The notes beneath the pieces are model-generated. The model was given only the letters and a program-made list of their open reading frames with translations. It made no database searches and had not been told where the DNA came from. A stretch of 64,000 nucleotides of DNA. Origin: Variovorax ginsengisoli (GTDB lineage: Bacteria; Pseudomonadota; Gammaproteobacteria; Burkholderiales; Burkholderiaceae_C). Position 1 is the first letter of the stretch. Each line of letters begins with the position of its first letter. Below, one piece after another: positions 47,551 through 59,803 of this stretch. The stretch is taken from assembly GCF_030486595.1 (NCBI RefSeq), contig NZ_JAUJZH010000007.1, positions 62,001-126,000 of the forward strand, written 5' to 3'. The translations under genes and the position numbers were made by a program.

Positions 47551-48777
47551 TCAACGCGAGCCGGCGGAAGGAAGGCGGGCCGCGATCTCGGCCACCAGGT
47601 CGCGCGCCAGCTTCAGCTTGGGGGCGCGCGGCAGTTCGCGCACACCCTGGGCGTCGACCAGCAGCAGGCTGTTGTCGTCCTGGCCGAAGGTGAGCGGGCC
47701 GATGTTGCCGACCAAGAGCGGGATGCCCTTGCGTTCGCGCTTGGCCTTGGCATGGGCCTCGAGATTCTCGCTCTCGGCGGCGAAGCCGACGCAGAACAGC
47801 TGGCCGGCCTTGGCGCGTGCGCCCTGGGCCACGGTCAGCAGGATGTCGTCGTTCTCGACGAAATGCAGCACCGGCGGCTTGCCGCTGCCGTCCTTCTTGA
47901 TCTTCTGCGCGCTGTGCGACGCCGGGCGCCAGTCGGCGACCGCCGCGGTGGCGACGAAGACCGAAGCCGATTGCGTGGCCTGCAGCGTGGCGTCGAGCAT
48001 GTCGCGGGCCGATTGAACGTCGACCCGGCGCACGCCGCGCGGCGTCGGCAGGTGCACCGGGCCAGCCACCAGCGTGACCTCGGCGCCGGCATCGTGCGCG
48101 GCCCGGGCGATGGCGAAGCCCATCTTCCCGGACGAATGGTTGGTGATGCCGCGGATCGGATCGAGCGCCTCGAAGGTCGGCCCGGCGGTGACCACGACCT
48201 GCTGGCCGGCCAGCACCTTGGGCTGGAATTGCGAGATCACTTCCTCGAGCAACTGCTGTGCCTCCAGCATGCGGCCGTCGCCGGTCTCGCCGCAGGCCTG
48301 CCAGCCGTTGCCGACGCCGAGCACGCGCGCGCCGTCTGCATCGACTTGGCGCAGATTGCGCTGGGTCGCGGGATGAACCCACATCTCCCGGTTCATGGCC
48401 GGAGCGATCAAGAGCGGCACCCGCTCGGCCGGCCGTGCGAGGCACAGCAGGCTCAGCAGTTCGTCCGAGCGCCCCTGCACCAGGCGGGCGATGAAATCGG
48501 CACTGGCGGGCGCCAGCAGGATCGCATCGGCCTCGCGGCTCAGGTTGATGTGCGGCATGTTGTTGGGTTCGCGCGCATCCCACTGCGAGCCGTAGACCGG
48601 GCGCCCCGACAGCGCCTGCATCGTGACCGGCGTGATGAACTGCTCCGCCGCCTCGGTCATGACCACCTGCACCGTGGCGCCGGCCTTGACCAGCAGCCGG
48701 CACAACTCGGCCGACTTGTAGCAGGCGATGCCCCCGGTCAGCCCCAGAACGATGTGTTTTCCGCCAAGTTCTTCCAT
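47551..48777 (-). CDS. coaBC: bifunctional phosphopantothenoylcysteine decarboxylase / phosphopantothenate-cysteine ligase
   Basis: A 408-residue coenzyme A biosynthesis enzyme. The N-terminal CoaC flavoprotein has [20 protein letters not shown] and the PAMNREMW motif. The C-terminal CoaB domain has [20 protein letters not shown] and the [11 protein letters not shown] nucleotide region, with the NDIL and lysine-rich segments. The ATG at 48777 is preceded by TACACT with seven bases between, and no Shine-Dalgarno, so the transcript may be leaderless. A dispersed repeat copy sits just upstream. Confidence 0.95.
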   Translation of the reverse strand: MEELGGKHIVLGLTGGIACYKSAELCRLLVKAGATVQVVMTEAAEQFITPVTMQALSGRPVYGSQWDAREPNNMPHINLSREADAILLAPASADFIARLVQGRSDELLSLLCLARPAERVPLLIAPAMNREMWVHPATQRNLRQVDADGARVLGVGNGWQACGETGDGRMLEAQQLLEEVISQFQPKVLAGQQVVVTAGPTFEALDPIRGITNHSSGKMGFAIARAAHDAGAEVTLVAGPVHLPTPRGVRRVDVQSARDMLDATLQATQSASVFVATAAVADWRPASHSAQKIKKDGSGKPPVLHFVENDDILLTVAQGARAKAGQLFCVGFAAESENLEAHAKAKRERKGIPLLVGNIGPLTFGQDDNSLLLVDAQGVRELPRAPKLKLARDLVAEIAARLPSAGSR

Positions 48778-48796
48778 GGCCGGCAGTGTATCTGTC

Positions 48797-53136
<4,340 letters not shown>

Positions 53137-53157
53137 TCCTCGCGCGGATCCGGCGCC

Positions 53158-53433
53158 ATGCGCTCACGCATCGTCCCGATCATCCTGGTCCTGTTGCTGC
53201 TGATTCTCCAGTGGCAGCTCTGGACCGGGCGCGGCAGCGTGCGCGACGTCGCGCAGCTCCAAGAGAAGCTGGCCGACCAGAAGGAGGCCAACGCCAAGGC
53301 GGCGATCAACAACGAGCGGCTCTCCGCCGAGGTCAATGACCTCAAGGAAGGGCTCGAGATGGTCGAGGAGCGGGCCCGCCAGGAGCTCGGCATGGTCAAG
53401 CCCAACGAAGTCTTCGTGCAGATCACGCGCTGA
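53158..53433 (+). CDS. ftsB: cell division protein FtsB
   Basis: A 91-residue divisome protein. One N-terminal membrane helix (IVPIILVLLLLILQWQLWTG) is followed by a coiled coil (QLQEKLADQKEANAKAAINN) and the conserved tail ERARQELGMVKPNEVFVQI. It joins FtsL and FtsQ to regulate septal peptidoglycan synthesis. Its position after eno is the usual one in proteobacteria. Confidence 0.95.
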   Translation: MRSRIVPIILVLLLLILQWQLWTGRGSVRDVAQLQEKLADQKEANAKAAINNERLSAEVNDLKEGLEMVEERARQELGMVKPNEVFVQITR

Positions 53434-53453
53434 GGGCCGGCGCGGCCGATCGC

Positions 53454-53915
53454 ATGACGCCCGACCTTCCCGCAGGCAGCACGATCGCCCTGATCGGCGC
53501 CGACGGCACCGGCAAGACAGCGCTGGCGGGTGCGCTCGCGCAACGGCTGCGACAGCAAGGCATCGCGGTCGTCGACGGCCCGTCGATCCCCATGGCGCTG
53601 CCGCGCGCTTGCGCCTTCACGCTGCTGATGGGGCTGGATCTTCCTGTGGCCGACACCGAAGCCCTGCAGCGACAGGAGCAGGCGGACGCGCTGCTGCGCG
53701 CCGCGCTGGCCGCGGCCCGGCTGCCGTTCGCCGTCGTTCACGGCCGCGGGCCCGAGCGCCTCGCCAGCGCCCTTCGGGCGCTCGGCCTGGGTGGCGCGGA
53801 ACCGCCCCGCCGGGCCGCCGCCTGGTCGTGCGACAAGTGCTCCGACCCGGCGTGCGAGCATCGGCTGTTCACCGACCTGCTTCGCCGGCGGGCCGCAGCC
53901 GGCACCGATTCATGA
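53454..53915 (+). CDS. small P-loop protein with C-terminal Cys cluster
   Basis: A 153-residue protein. Walker A is GADGTGKT (about residues 15-22), as in nucleoside/nucleotide kinases. An Ala/Leu-rich core follows, ending the fold with a strand LPFAVVHGRGPERLASALRA. The C-terminus has WSCDKCSDPACEHRLF, a CxxCx4CxH arrangement that could bind zinc. It lies 20 bases after ftsB. I do not recognise a characterised family. A clear Walker B is not obvious. Confidence 0.7.
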   Translation: MTPDLPAGSTIALIGADGTGKTALAGALAQRLRQQGIAVVDGPSIPMALPRACAFTLLMGLDLPVADTEALQRQEQADALLRAALAAARLPFAVVHGRGPERLASALRALGLGGAEPPRRAAAWSCDKCSDPACEHRLFTDLLRRRAAAGTDS

Positions 53916-53934
53916 AGACAACGGGGAAGACGCA

Positions 53935-54525
53935 ATGAGTGACAAGATCCTGGTGTTCTACGGCTCGTACCGTTCGGACCGGATGGGCATCCGCCTGGCC
54001 GACTACCTGGTCGCCGGCCTTCGGGCGCGGGGCGCCGAGGCCGAACTGGTCGACGCGATGCAAGTCGGTCTGCCCATGCTCGACCGCATGTACAAGGAAT
54101 ACCCGAAGGGCAGCGCGCCGGCGCCCATGGAGGCCCTGGCCGAAAAGATCCGCAATGCCGACGCCTTCGTCTTCGTGACCGGCGAATACAACTGGGGCCC
54201 GCAACCCGGCCTCAAGAACCTGACGGACCACTTCCTCGAAGAGTGGTTCTGGCGCCCGGCCGCGGTCGCCAGCTATTCGGCCGGGCGCTTCTCGGGCGTT
54301 CGCTCGGGCACCGTGTGGCATTCGATCCTGTCCGAGATGGGCATGGTCGTCGTGTCGAGCACCCTCGCGGTCGGTCCGATCTCGCAGACGCTCGATGCCG
54401 ACGCCAGGCCGACCGGCGGCGCGGGCGAAGCGCTCGATCGGTCGTTCGTGCGTTTCGCCGACGACCTGGCGTGGTGGACCGAGGCGGCGCGCGCGCAGCG
54501 GGCGAAGAAGGCGCCGCCGTACTAG
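53935..54525 (+). CDS. NADPH-dependent FMN reductase family protein
   Basis: A 196-residue flavodoxin-fold oxidoreductase. The N-terminus ILVFYGSYRSDRMGIRLADY forms the phosphate loop and the active segment is FVTGEYNWGPQPGLKNLTDH. Members reduce FMN, quinones or chromate. GGGGAAG lies ahead of ATG. It follows the P-loop ORF by 19 bases and may be the last gene of the run. Confidence 0.9.
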   Translation: MSDKILVFYGSYRSDRMGIRLADYLVAGLRARGAEAELVDAMQVGLPMLDRMYKEYPKGSAPAPMEALAEKIRNADAFVFVTGEYNWGPQPGLKNLTDHFLEEWFWRPAAVASYSAGRFSGVRSGTVWHSILSEMGMVVVSSTLAVGPISQTLDADARPTGGAGEALDRSFVRFADDLAWWTEAARAQRAKKAPPY

Positions 54526-54644
54526 CTGCCACCGGCCGCTGCAGCCGCTCCCGCACGTGACAGGATGTCAACGCTGTCCACCGGGGCCGCCGCCGGGACG
54601 TTAGGACTAACATGGGCGTTTTCGCGCCCCTTCCGGAGACTTCC

Positions 54645-55064
54645 TTGATCTTTCATCGCGCCGCATTCGCCAACCGGGTCGCTTCGGCCGCCGTCGTGGC
54701 CGCCGTCCTGTCGCTGGCCGCGGCCGCCCATGCCGAAGTCAATTTTTCGATCGGCGTCGGCGGCCCCGTCTACGAACAACCGGCGCCGGTCTACGTGAAT
54801 CCGCCGCCGGTCTACTACCAGCCCGCCCCGCCCGTGTACTACCAGCCCGCGCCGCCGGTGTATTACCAGCCGGCGCCCCCGGCGTACTACCAGCCGCCGC
54901 CGCCGCCGGCCTACTACCGCCCGGCGCAGCCCTACTATCCGCCGGCGTCCGCGGGACGTCCGAGGCTCAGCGACATGCAGCAGCGCGCGCTGGACAACTG
55001 CAGCCTGCTGGCCCCGCGCGAGCAGGGAAGGTGCCGGGCCACGGTCCTGTCGACCACCCGCTAG
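54645..55064 (+). CDS. secreted Pro/Tyr/Gln-repeat protein
   Basis: A 139-residue exported protein. TTG at 54645 is chosen because GGAG lies six bases before it and it opens a clean signal peptide ending AAAAHA; an in-frame ATG at 54612 has no ribosome site. The mature region contains four tandem units of YYQPAPP type, then a short C-terminal domain with two Cys (RALDNCSLLAPREQGRCRAT) that may form a disulfide. Similar proline/tyrosine-rich proteins are common surface proteins of this group; function unknown. Confidence 0.8.
   Translation: MIFHRAAFANRVASAAVVAAVLSLAAAAHAEVNFSIGVGGPVYEQPAPVYVNPPPVYYQPAPPVYYQPAPPVYYQPAPPAYYQPPPPPAYYRPAQPYYPPASAGRPRLSDMQQRALDNCSLLAPREQGRCRATVLSTTR
54810..54905 (+). 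repeat. four 24-bp tandem repeats encoding VYYQPAPP-type units
   Basis: Four consecutive 24-base units coding for Val/Ala-Tyr-Tyr-Gln-Pro-Ala/Pro-Pro-Pro. Units differ mostly at third positions. Confidence 0.9.
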
Positions 55065-55068
55065 CGCC

Positions 55069-56067
55069 CTACTGAACCACCGCGCTTCCCGGCATCTGGT
55101 CGCCCGGTGCCGTGAAGATCTGCGCCGCATCGACCGCGTCGAAGCGGTACTGCTTGCCGCAGAAGTCGCACCCGACCTCGATCTCGCCGCGCTCGGCCAG
55201 GATGCCCTCGGCCTCCTCGATGCCGAGCCCGCGGATCATGTTGGCGACCCGCCCACGGCCGCAGGTGCAGGCGAAATGCGGTCCCAGCAGGCCGGCCTGC
55301 GGTTCGAAGCGCAGCAGTTTTTCTTCCCAGAACAGCCGCCGCAGGATGGTGTCGACATCGAGCGTGAGCAGTTCTTCGCGGGTCAGGCTGGACGCCAGGA
55401 TCGAGATCCGGTTGTAGTCCTCGTTGCGCCCGATCTGGTCCTCGTTGGCCTGGTCGTGGTCACTGGCCGAAGTGCCTTCGAGATTGCCCTCGCCCTTGAC
55501 CGGCAGGCGCTGGATGAGCAAGCCCGCGGCCACCTTGTCGTCAGCGGCCAGCACCAGCGTGGTGTCGAGCTGCTCGCTTTGCAGCATGTAGTGCTGCAGC
55601 ACCTCGCTCAGGCGCCCGAGCTTCTCGCCCTGGTCGCCGAACAGCGGCACCACGCCCTGGTAGGGGGTGGCGCCCGGCAGCTTGTCCTTGGGGTCCAGCG
55701 TGATCGCGCAGCGCCCCTTGTTGCTGGCGTTCACCATCTCGGGCAGCCGGGCATCGGCCGGCAGGTCGCCGACCACCTTGGCGGTGGCGCGCAGGCTCAG
55801 GTCGGGCTTGGCCTCGGCCACCGCGATCTTGACCGGTCCGTCGCCGAAGATCTGCAGGATCAGCGCCCCGTTGAACTTGATGTTGGACTGCATCAGCGCA
55901 GCCGCCGCCGTCATCTCGCCCAGCAGTTCGGCCACCGGCGGCGGATAGGCGCCGGTGGTGGTGTTCGACGCCCGCCGCGCCAGGATTTCCTGCCAGGCGT
56001 CGGTCAGGCGGACGATCATGCCGCGCACCGGCATGCCGTCGAACAGGAACTTGTGCAACTCGCTCAA
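55069..56067 (-). CDS. hslO: Hsp33 redox-regulated chaperone
   Basis: A 332-residue chaperone activated by oxidation. The C-terminal zinc site is CTCGRGRVANMIRGLG (CxC) plus VGCDFCGKQYRFD (CxxC). N-terminal segments include LFDGMPVRGMIVRLTDAWQE and LGEMTAAAALMQSNIKFNGA. The start is TTG at 56067. It lies after the gamma carbonic anhydrase on the minus strand with a gap of 23 bases, so they may be cotranscribed. Confidence 0.95.
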   Translation of the reverse strand: MSELHKFLFDGMPVRGMIVRLTDAWQEILARRASNTTTGAYPPPVAELLGEMTAAAALMQSNIKFNGALILQIFGDGPVKIAVAEAKPDLSLRATAKVVGDLPADARLPEMVNASNKGRCAITLDPKDKLPGATPYQGVVPLFGDQGEKLGRLSEVLQHYMLQSEQLDTTLVLAADDKVAAGLLIQRLPVKGEGNLEGTSASDHDQANEDQIGRNEDYNRISILASSLTREELLTLDVDTILRRLFWEEKLLRFEPQAGLLGPHFACTCGRGRVANMIRGLGIEEAEGILAERGEIEVGCDFCGKQYRFDAVDAAQIFTAPGDQMPGSAVVQ

Positions 56068-56090
56068 TGGGAACTCGCTCTCCCGCCGTG

Positions 56091-56615
56091 TCAGGCGATC
56101 TTCTTCAGGCCCTTCGCGAAGCGATGGGCGTTTTCAACATAGTGCTCGGCGCTCTGCCGCAGCTTGGCGGCGGCCGCATCGTCGAGCGTGCGAACCACCT
56201 TGGCCGGCGAGCCGATGATCAGCGAGTTGTCCGGAAACTCCTTGCCCTCGGTCACGACGCTGCCGGCGCCAACGATCGAATTGCGGCCGATCTTCGCGTT
56301 ATTCAAGACCACCGCCTGGATCCCGATCAGCGAGTTGTCGCCGACGGTGCAGCCGTGCAGCATGACCTGGTGCCCCACCGTCACGTTGTCGCCGATGGTC
56401 AGCGGGCAGCCGACGTCGGCATGCAGCACCGACAGGTCCTGGATGTTGCTGTTGCGCCCGATGCTGAGCACCTCGGTGTCGCCACGTATCACGGCGCCGA
56501 ACCAGACGCTGGCGTTCTCGGCCAGCTTGACGTTGCCGATGACCTGGGCGCTGTCGGCGACCCAGGCGCCGTCGGCCAGTTGCGGCGCCACGCCGTCGAG
56601 TTCGTAGAGGGCCAT
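56091..56615 (-). CDS. gamma carbonic anhydrase family protein
   Basis: A 174-residue left-handed beta-helix protein. The hexapeptide repeats include NVKLAENASVWFGAVIRGDT and SIGRNSNIQDLSVLHADVGC. Three metal-binding His residues fall in LHADVG, VGHQVMLHG. GGAGACACTCGCG precedes ATG. Members may be carbonic anhydrases or acyl-transfer relatives (PaaY/YrdA). It is divergent from the DUF455 gene, with -10-like elements overlapping between them. Confidence 0.92.
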   Translation of the reverse strand: MALYELDGVAPQLADGAWVADSAQVIGNVKLAENASVWFGAVIRGDTEVLSIGRNSNIQDLSVLHADVGCPLTIGDNVTVGHQVMLHGCTVGDNSLIGIQAVVLNNAKIGRNSIVGAGSVVTEGKEFPDNSLIIGSPAKVVRTLDDAAAAKLRQSAEHYVENAHRFAKGLKKIA

Positions 56616-56642
56616 CGCGAGTGTCTCCAAATGAACGAAAAC

Positions 56643-56652
56643 TAGAATTGTA
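56643..56652. promoter_or_regulatory. overlapping divergent -10 elements
   Basis: TAGAATTGTA reads TAGAAT on the plus strand and TACAAT on the minus strand, sharing the AAT/ATT bases in the 40-base divergent gap. The plus-strand start would fall at the ATG of DUF455. Confidence 0.5.
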
Positions 56653-56655
56653 GGG

Positions 56656-57459
56656 ATGCATCCCCGTCTTGGCGCCCTGGCCGCGCTGCGCCTCACCGAT
56701 CCAGAAGCCAAGGTGGCAGCCACGCGCGCGACCTTCGCCGGCCTCGGCGCGCAGCCGCTGGATCTGCGAGCGCTGCGCACCGGCAACGACGAGAGCGGCG
56801 TGCCCGGGCGGCCCGAGCGCCCGCTGCGAGTCTCGGCCACCGCAGTCGGGAAGCGCTCGCCGTTCACGCCCGAGGGGCGCGCCGCGCTGATCCATTCGAT
56901 CTGCCACATCGAATTCAATGCGATCAACCTGGCGCTCGATGCGGCCTGGCGCTTCGACGGCATGCCCGAGGATTTCTACCGCGACTGGCTGCGCGTGGCC
57001 GACGAGGAGGCGCAGCACTTCACGCTGCTGCATGACCACCTGCAGGCGATAGGCCACCGCTACGGCGACTTCACCGGCCACGACGGGCTGTGGTCCATGT
57101 GCGAGAAAACCAGGGACGACATCGTGGCCCGGATGGCGCTCGTGCCGCGAACGCTCGAAGCGCGCGGCCTCGATGCCACGCCGCTGATCCAGGCCAAGCT
57201 GCGTCGCGTGAACACACCCGACGCGCTGGCGGCCTGCGCCATCCTCGACATCATCCTGCGCGACGAGATCGGCCACGTGGCGGTCGGCAATCGCTGGTAC
57301 CGCTGGCTCTGCGAGCGCGACGGGCTCGATCCGATCGCGCACTACCGGGTGCTTTATCGCCGGCACGAGGCGCCGCGCCTGAAGGCACCCTTCAATCTCG
57401 AGGCCCGGGCCCTCGCGGGCTTCACCGACGAAGAACTCGGCGCGCTTCAGCAGCCTTGA
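56656..57459 (+). CDS. DUF455 ferritin-like protein
   Basis: A 267-residue ferritin-like four-helix protein. Candidate metal ligands are in LIHSICHIEFNAINLALDAA and VADEEAQHFTLLHDHLQAIG, with another pair in ILRDEIGHVAVGNRWYRWL. No ribosome site of normal spacing is seen; TAGAAT lies seven bases before ATG. The reaction is unknown. It is convergent with the MaoC gene, which ends seven bases after. Confidence 0.92.
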   Translation: MHPRLGALAALRLTDPEAKVAATRATFAGLGAQPLDLRALRTGNDESGVPGRPERPLRVSATAVGKRSPFTPEGRAALIHSICHIEFNAINLALDAAWRFDGMPEDFYRDWLRVADEEAQHFTLLHDHLQAIGHRYGDFTGHDGLWSMCEKTRDDIVARMALVPRTLEARGLDATPLIQAKLRRVNTPDALAACAILDIILRDEIGHVAVGNRWYRWLCERDGLDPIAHYRVLYRRHEAPRLKAPFNLEARALAGFTDEELGALQQP

Positions 57460-57465
57460 AGGCGC

Positions 57466-57939
57466 TCAGGCCGGCCGCCGCGACACCACCAGCTTGGGCG
57501 AGAAGCGCTGCACCACCTCGCCCCGCTGGTTGAGGGTGTCGCAGCGCATCTGCACCATGCCGCGCTCGGGCTTCGAGCGCGATGGCGTCACCTCGACCAC
57601 TTCGCTTTCGACATGCAGCACGTCACCCGGCCGGGTCGGCCGCGGCCAGCTCAGTTCGCCGCCCGAGCCGATCACGCCGTCGGCCAGCGGGATGCCGCTG
57701 TCGACCAGCAGCCGCATCGTGATCGCCGCCGTGTGCCAGCCACTGGCCGCCAAGCCCTGGAAGAAGGTGCGCTTGGCCGCCTCGGGGTCCAGGTGGAAGG
57801 GCTGCGGGTCGAAGCGGGTCGCGAAGTCGATGATCTGCGCCTCGTCCAGCGCATGCTCGCGGCTGGTGAAGCGGTCGCCGGGCTTCAGGTCTTCGAGGTA
57901 CAGCTTCGGGGCGTCGGTGGCGGGCATGTCGGTCTCCAA
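57466..57939 (-). CDS. MaoC family (R)-hydratase
   Basis: A 157-residue hot-dog fold dehydratase. The hydratase segment is FATRFDPQPFHLDPEAAKRT, with Asp and His in the active site, and GWHTAAITMRLLVDSGIPLA follows. An alternative ATG at 57927 would give 153 residues. It lies 21 bases after the thiolase and is probably cotranscribed under TetR control, which fits acyl-CoA (beta-oxidation-like) metabolism. Confidence 0.9.
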   Translation of the reverse strand: METDMPATDAPKLYLEDLKPGDRFTSREHALDEAQIIDFATRFDPQPFHLDPEAAKRTFFQGLAASGWHTAAITMRLLVDSGIPLADGVIGSGGELSWPRPTRPGDVLHVESEVVEVTPSRSKPERGMVQMRCDTLNQRGEVVQRFSPKLVVSRRPA

Positions 57940-57960
57940 TGTCGTTGCAGCGGCCGGTGT

Positions 57961-59094
57961 TCAGACCCGTTCGAGCACGGTCGCGATGCCCTGCCCGCCG
58001 CCGATGCACTGGGTGGCCAGCGCATAGCGGCCATTTTCACGCACCAGCAGCGATGCCGCCTTGCCGGTGATCCGGGCGCCGGTGGCACCCAGCGGATGGC
58101 CGATCGAGAGGCCGCCGCCGTCGAGGTTGACCTTGGCCGGGTCGAGCCCGAGATCGCGGATGCAGGCCAGCGCCTGGGACGAGAAGGCCTCGTTGATCTC
58201 GATCACGTCGAGGTCCGCCACCGCGAGACCGGCGCGCGCCAGCGCCTTGCGCGTGGCCGGGATGGGGCCGATGCCCATCACCGCCGGATCGACGCCGACC
58301 GACGCGAACGACCGGATCCGCGCCAGCGCCTGCAGGCCATGCCGGGCGGCGAAGGTGTCGCTCGTGACCAGCACCACGGCGGCGCCATCGGTCAGCGGCG
58401 ACGAGGTGCCGGCCGTGACCACGCCGTCGGGCCGGAACGCCGGCCGCAAGGCAGCCAGCGCCTCGGCCGAGGTCGTGGGCCGGATGCAGCCGTCGACCGT
58501 GACGCTGTCGCCGTTCGGCAGGGCGATGGCGACGATTTCGCCGGCCAGCCGGCCCTGCTCGCGCGCCTCGGCAGCCTTGCGGTGCGACTGCACAGCCAGC
58601 GCCTCCTGGTCGCCACGGCTCACGTTCCAGCGCTGTGCCACGTTCTCGGCGGTCTCGCCCATCGAGATATAGGCGTCGCTGCCGGCCAGCAGTTCGGGGT
58701 TGGGCGAGAAGTTGAAGCCGCCCTGGGGCACCATCGTCATCGATTCGACCCCGACGCACAGGAAGGCGTCGCCCATGCCGGCCTCGATCTGCGCGGCCGC
58801 GATGTGCACCGCCTGCATCGACGAGCCGCAGAAGCGGTTGACCGTCATGCCGCCGACTTCGTGCGGCAAGCCGGCCAGCAGTCCGACGATGCGCGCCAGG
58901 TTGTTGCCCTGGGCCGCTTCGGGGTAGGCACAGCCGAGGATCACGTCCTCGATCAGCGCCGGGTCGAGATCGGTGCGCGCGAGCAGGCCGCCCACCACCT
59001 GCGCGGCCAGGGTGTCGGGCCGGACCTCCGCCAGCGCACCCTTGCGGGCGAAATGAAAGGGGGAACGGGCATATCCGGCGATGACGGCTTTCAT
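57961..59094 (-). CDS. acetyl-CoA C-acyltransferase (thiolase)
   Basis: A 377-residue thiolase. The nucleophilic Cys is in TVNRFCGSSMQAVHIA (about residue 85); the His motif GGGLSIGHPLGATGARITGK and the final Cys in QCIGGGQGIATVLERV are intact. GGAGAA lies eight bases before ATG. The upstream region holds a TetR operator. Substrate chain length is unknown. It is followed by MaoC. Confidence 0.95.
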   Translation of the reverse strand: MKAVIAGYARSPFHFARKGALAEVRPDTLAAQVVGGLLARTDLDPALIEDVILGCAYPEAAQGNNLARIVGLLAGLPHEVGGMTVNRFCGSSMQAVHIAAAQIEAGMGDAFLCVGVESMTMVPQGGFNFSPNPELLAGSDAYISMGETAENVAQRWNVSRGDQEALAVQSHRKAAEAREQGRLAGEIVAIALPNGDSVTVDGCIRPTTSAEALAALRPAFRPDGVVTAGTSSPLTDGAAVVLVTSDTFAARHGLQALARIRSFASVGVDPAVMGIGPIPATRKALARAGLAVADLDVIEINEAFSSQALACIRDLGLDPAKVNLDGGGLSIGHPLGATGARITGKAASLLVRENGRYALATQCIGGGQGIATVLERV

Positions 59095-59112
59095 GGACTT
59101 TTCTCCGATTGA

Positions 59113-59130
59113 CTACCAACCAATAGGTAG
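59113..59130. promoter_or_regulatory. TetR operator 1 (CTACC-N8-GGTAG)
   Basis: Inverted repeat ACTACC/GGTAGT around eight bases, 18 bases before the thiolase ATG. The same architecture is repeated at 59752-59769. Confidence 0.75.
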
Positions 59131-59141
59131 TTTTGATTGAC

Positions 59142-59166
59142 AAAAAAGAGGCACGCCTGGCGTGCC
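59142..59166 (-). terminator. intrinsic terminator after the TetR gene
   Basis: Minus-strand stem GGCACGCC/GGCGTGCC with a one-base centre, then TCTTTTTT. It separates the TetR message from the thiolase promoter. Confidence 0.85.
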
Positions 59167-59184
59167 GCGACCCACGCTCGCGGC

Positions 59185-59751
59185 TCAGGCCGCCAGCAGT
59201 GACACCCTCAGTTGCTCGATGGCCTCGTCGAAATCGTCGACCCGCCCGGTCATGCGCGCCGAGAGCAGCGCGCCCTGGCAGACGGCGAACACGTAGGCCG
59301 CCGACGCCGCCGCGCGGCCGCCCGGCGACAAGGCACCCAGCACGCCGCTGAGCCACAGGATCTGCGTGCCGCGCAAGTCGCGCACGGCGCCCCGCAGTTC
59401 CTCGTCGATGCAGTCCCAGCCCGGCGCCAACGCGCCCGCCGGGCAGACACTCTCGCCGGCGCGCAGGCCGTTGCGGTACATCCGGAAGTAGGCCTCCAGC
59501 GCAGCCTGCGGCGTGCGCGGCTTGGCGGCCGTCCAATCCTTGAAGGCCTGGGTCGCGGTGCGGAGCACCTCGACGCCGAGCGCCTCCTTGGTCGGGAAGT
59601 GGTGATACAGGCTCGCCTTGCGGATGCCAACCTGGTCGGCCACGTCCTGGAAGCTGAAGCCGAGGTAGGAACGGGTCTGGATCAGCTCCCGCGCGACCTG
59701 CAGGATCTGCTCGCGGGTGGTGGCACCGGCCAGAGTATTTGCTGCGATCAT
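59185..59751 (-). CDS. TetR/AcrR family regulator
   Basis: A 188-residue repressor. The helix-turn-helix is YLGFSFQDVADQVGIRKASL followed by YHHFPTKEALGVEVL, typical of acyl-CoA-linked TetR regulators. The ATG directly abuts its own operator. A good promoter (TTGATT, 17 bases, TATAGT) places the transcription start at about the A of ATG, so the mRNA should be leaderless. It probably represses itself and the thiolase-MaoC pair; the likely ligand is an acyl-CoA. Confidence 0.92.
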   Translation of the reverse strand: MIAANTLAGATTREQILQVARELIQTRSYLGFSFQDVADQVGIRKASLYHHFPTKEALGVEVLRTATQAFKDWTAAKPRTPQAALEAYFRMYRNGLRAGESVCPAGALAPGWDCIDEELRGAVRDLRGTQILWLSGVLGALSPGGRAAASAAYVFAVCQGALLSARMTGRVDDFDEAIEQLRVSLLAA

Positions 59752-59769
59752 CTACCTACTATAAGGTAG
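59752..59769. promoter_or_regulatory. TetR operator 2 (CTACC-N8-GGTAG)
   Basis: Identical half-site layout to operator 1. It overlaps the -10 element of the TetR promoter and touches the start codon. Confidence 0.75.
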
Positions 59770-59786
59770 GCGATCCAGGAAATCAA
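59758..59786 (-). promoter_or_regulatory. TetR gene promoter
   Basis: Minus strand TTGATT (59781-59786), 17-base spacer, TATAGT (59758-59763). Six bases separate the -10 from ATG at 59751. Confidence 0.75.
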
Positions 59787-59803
59787 GCCGCGCCGGAAAG
59801 GGC

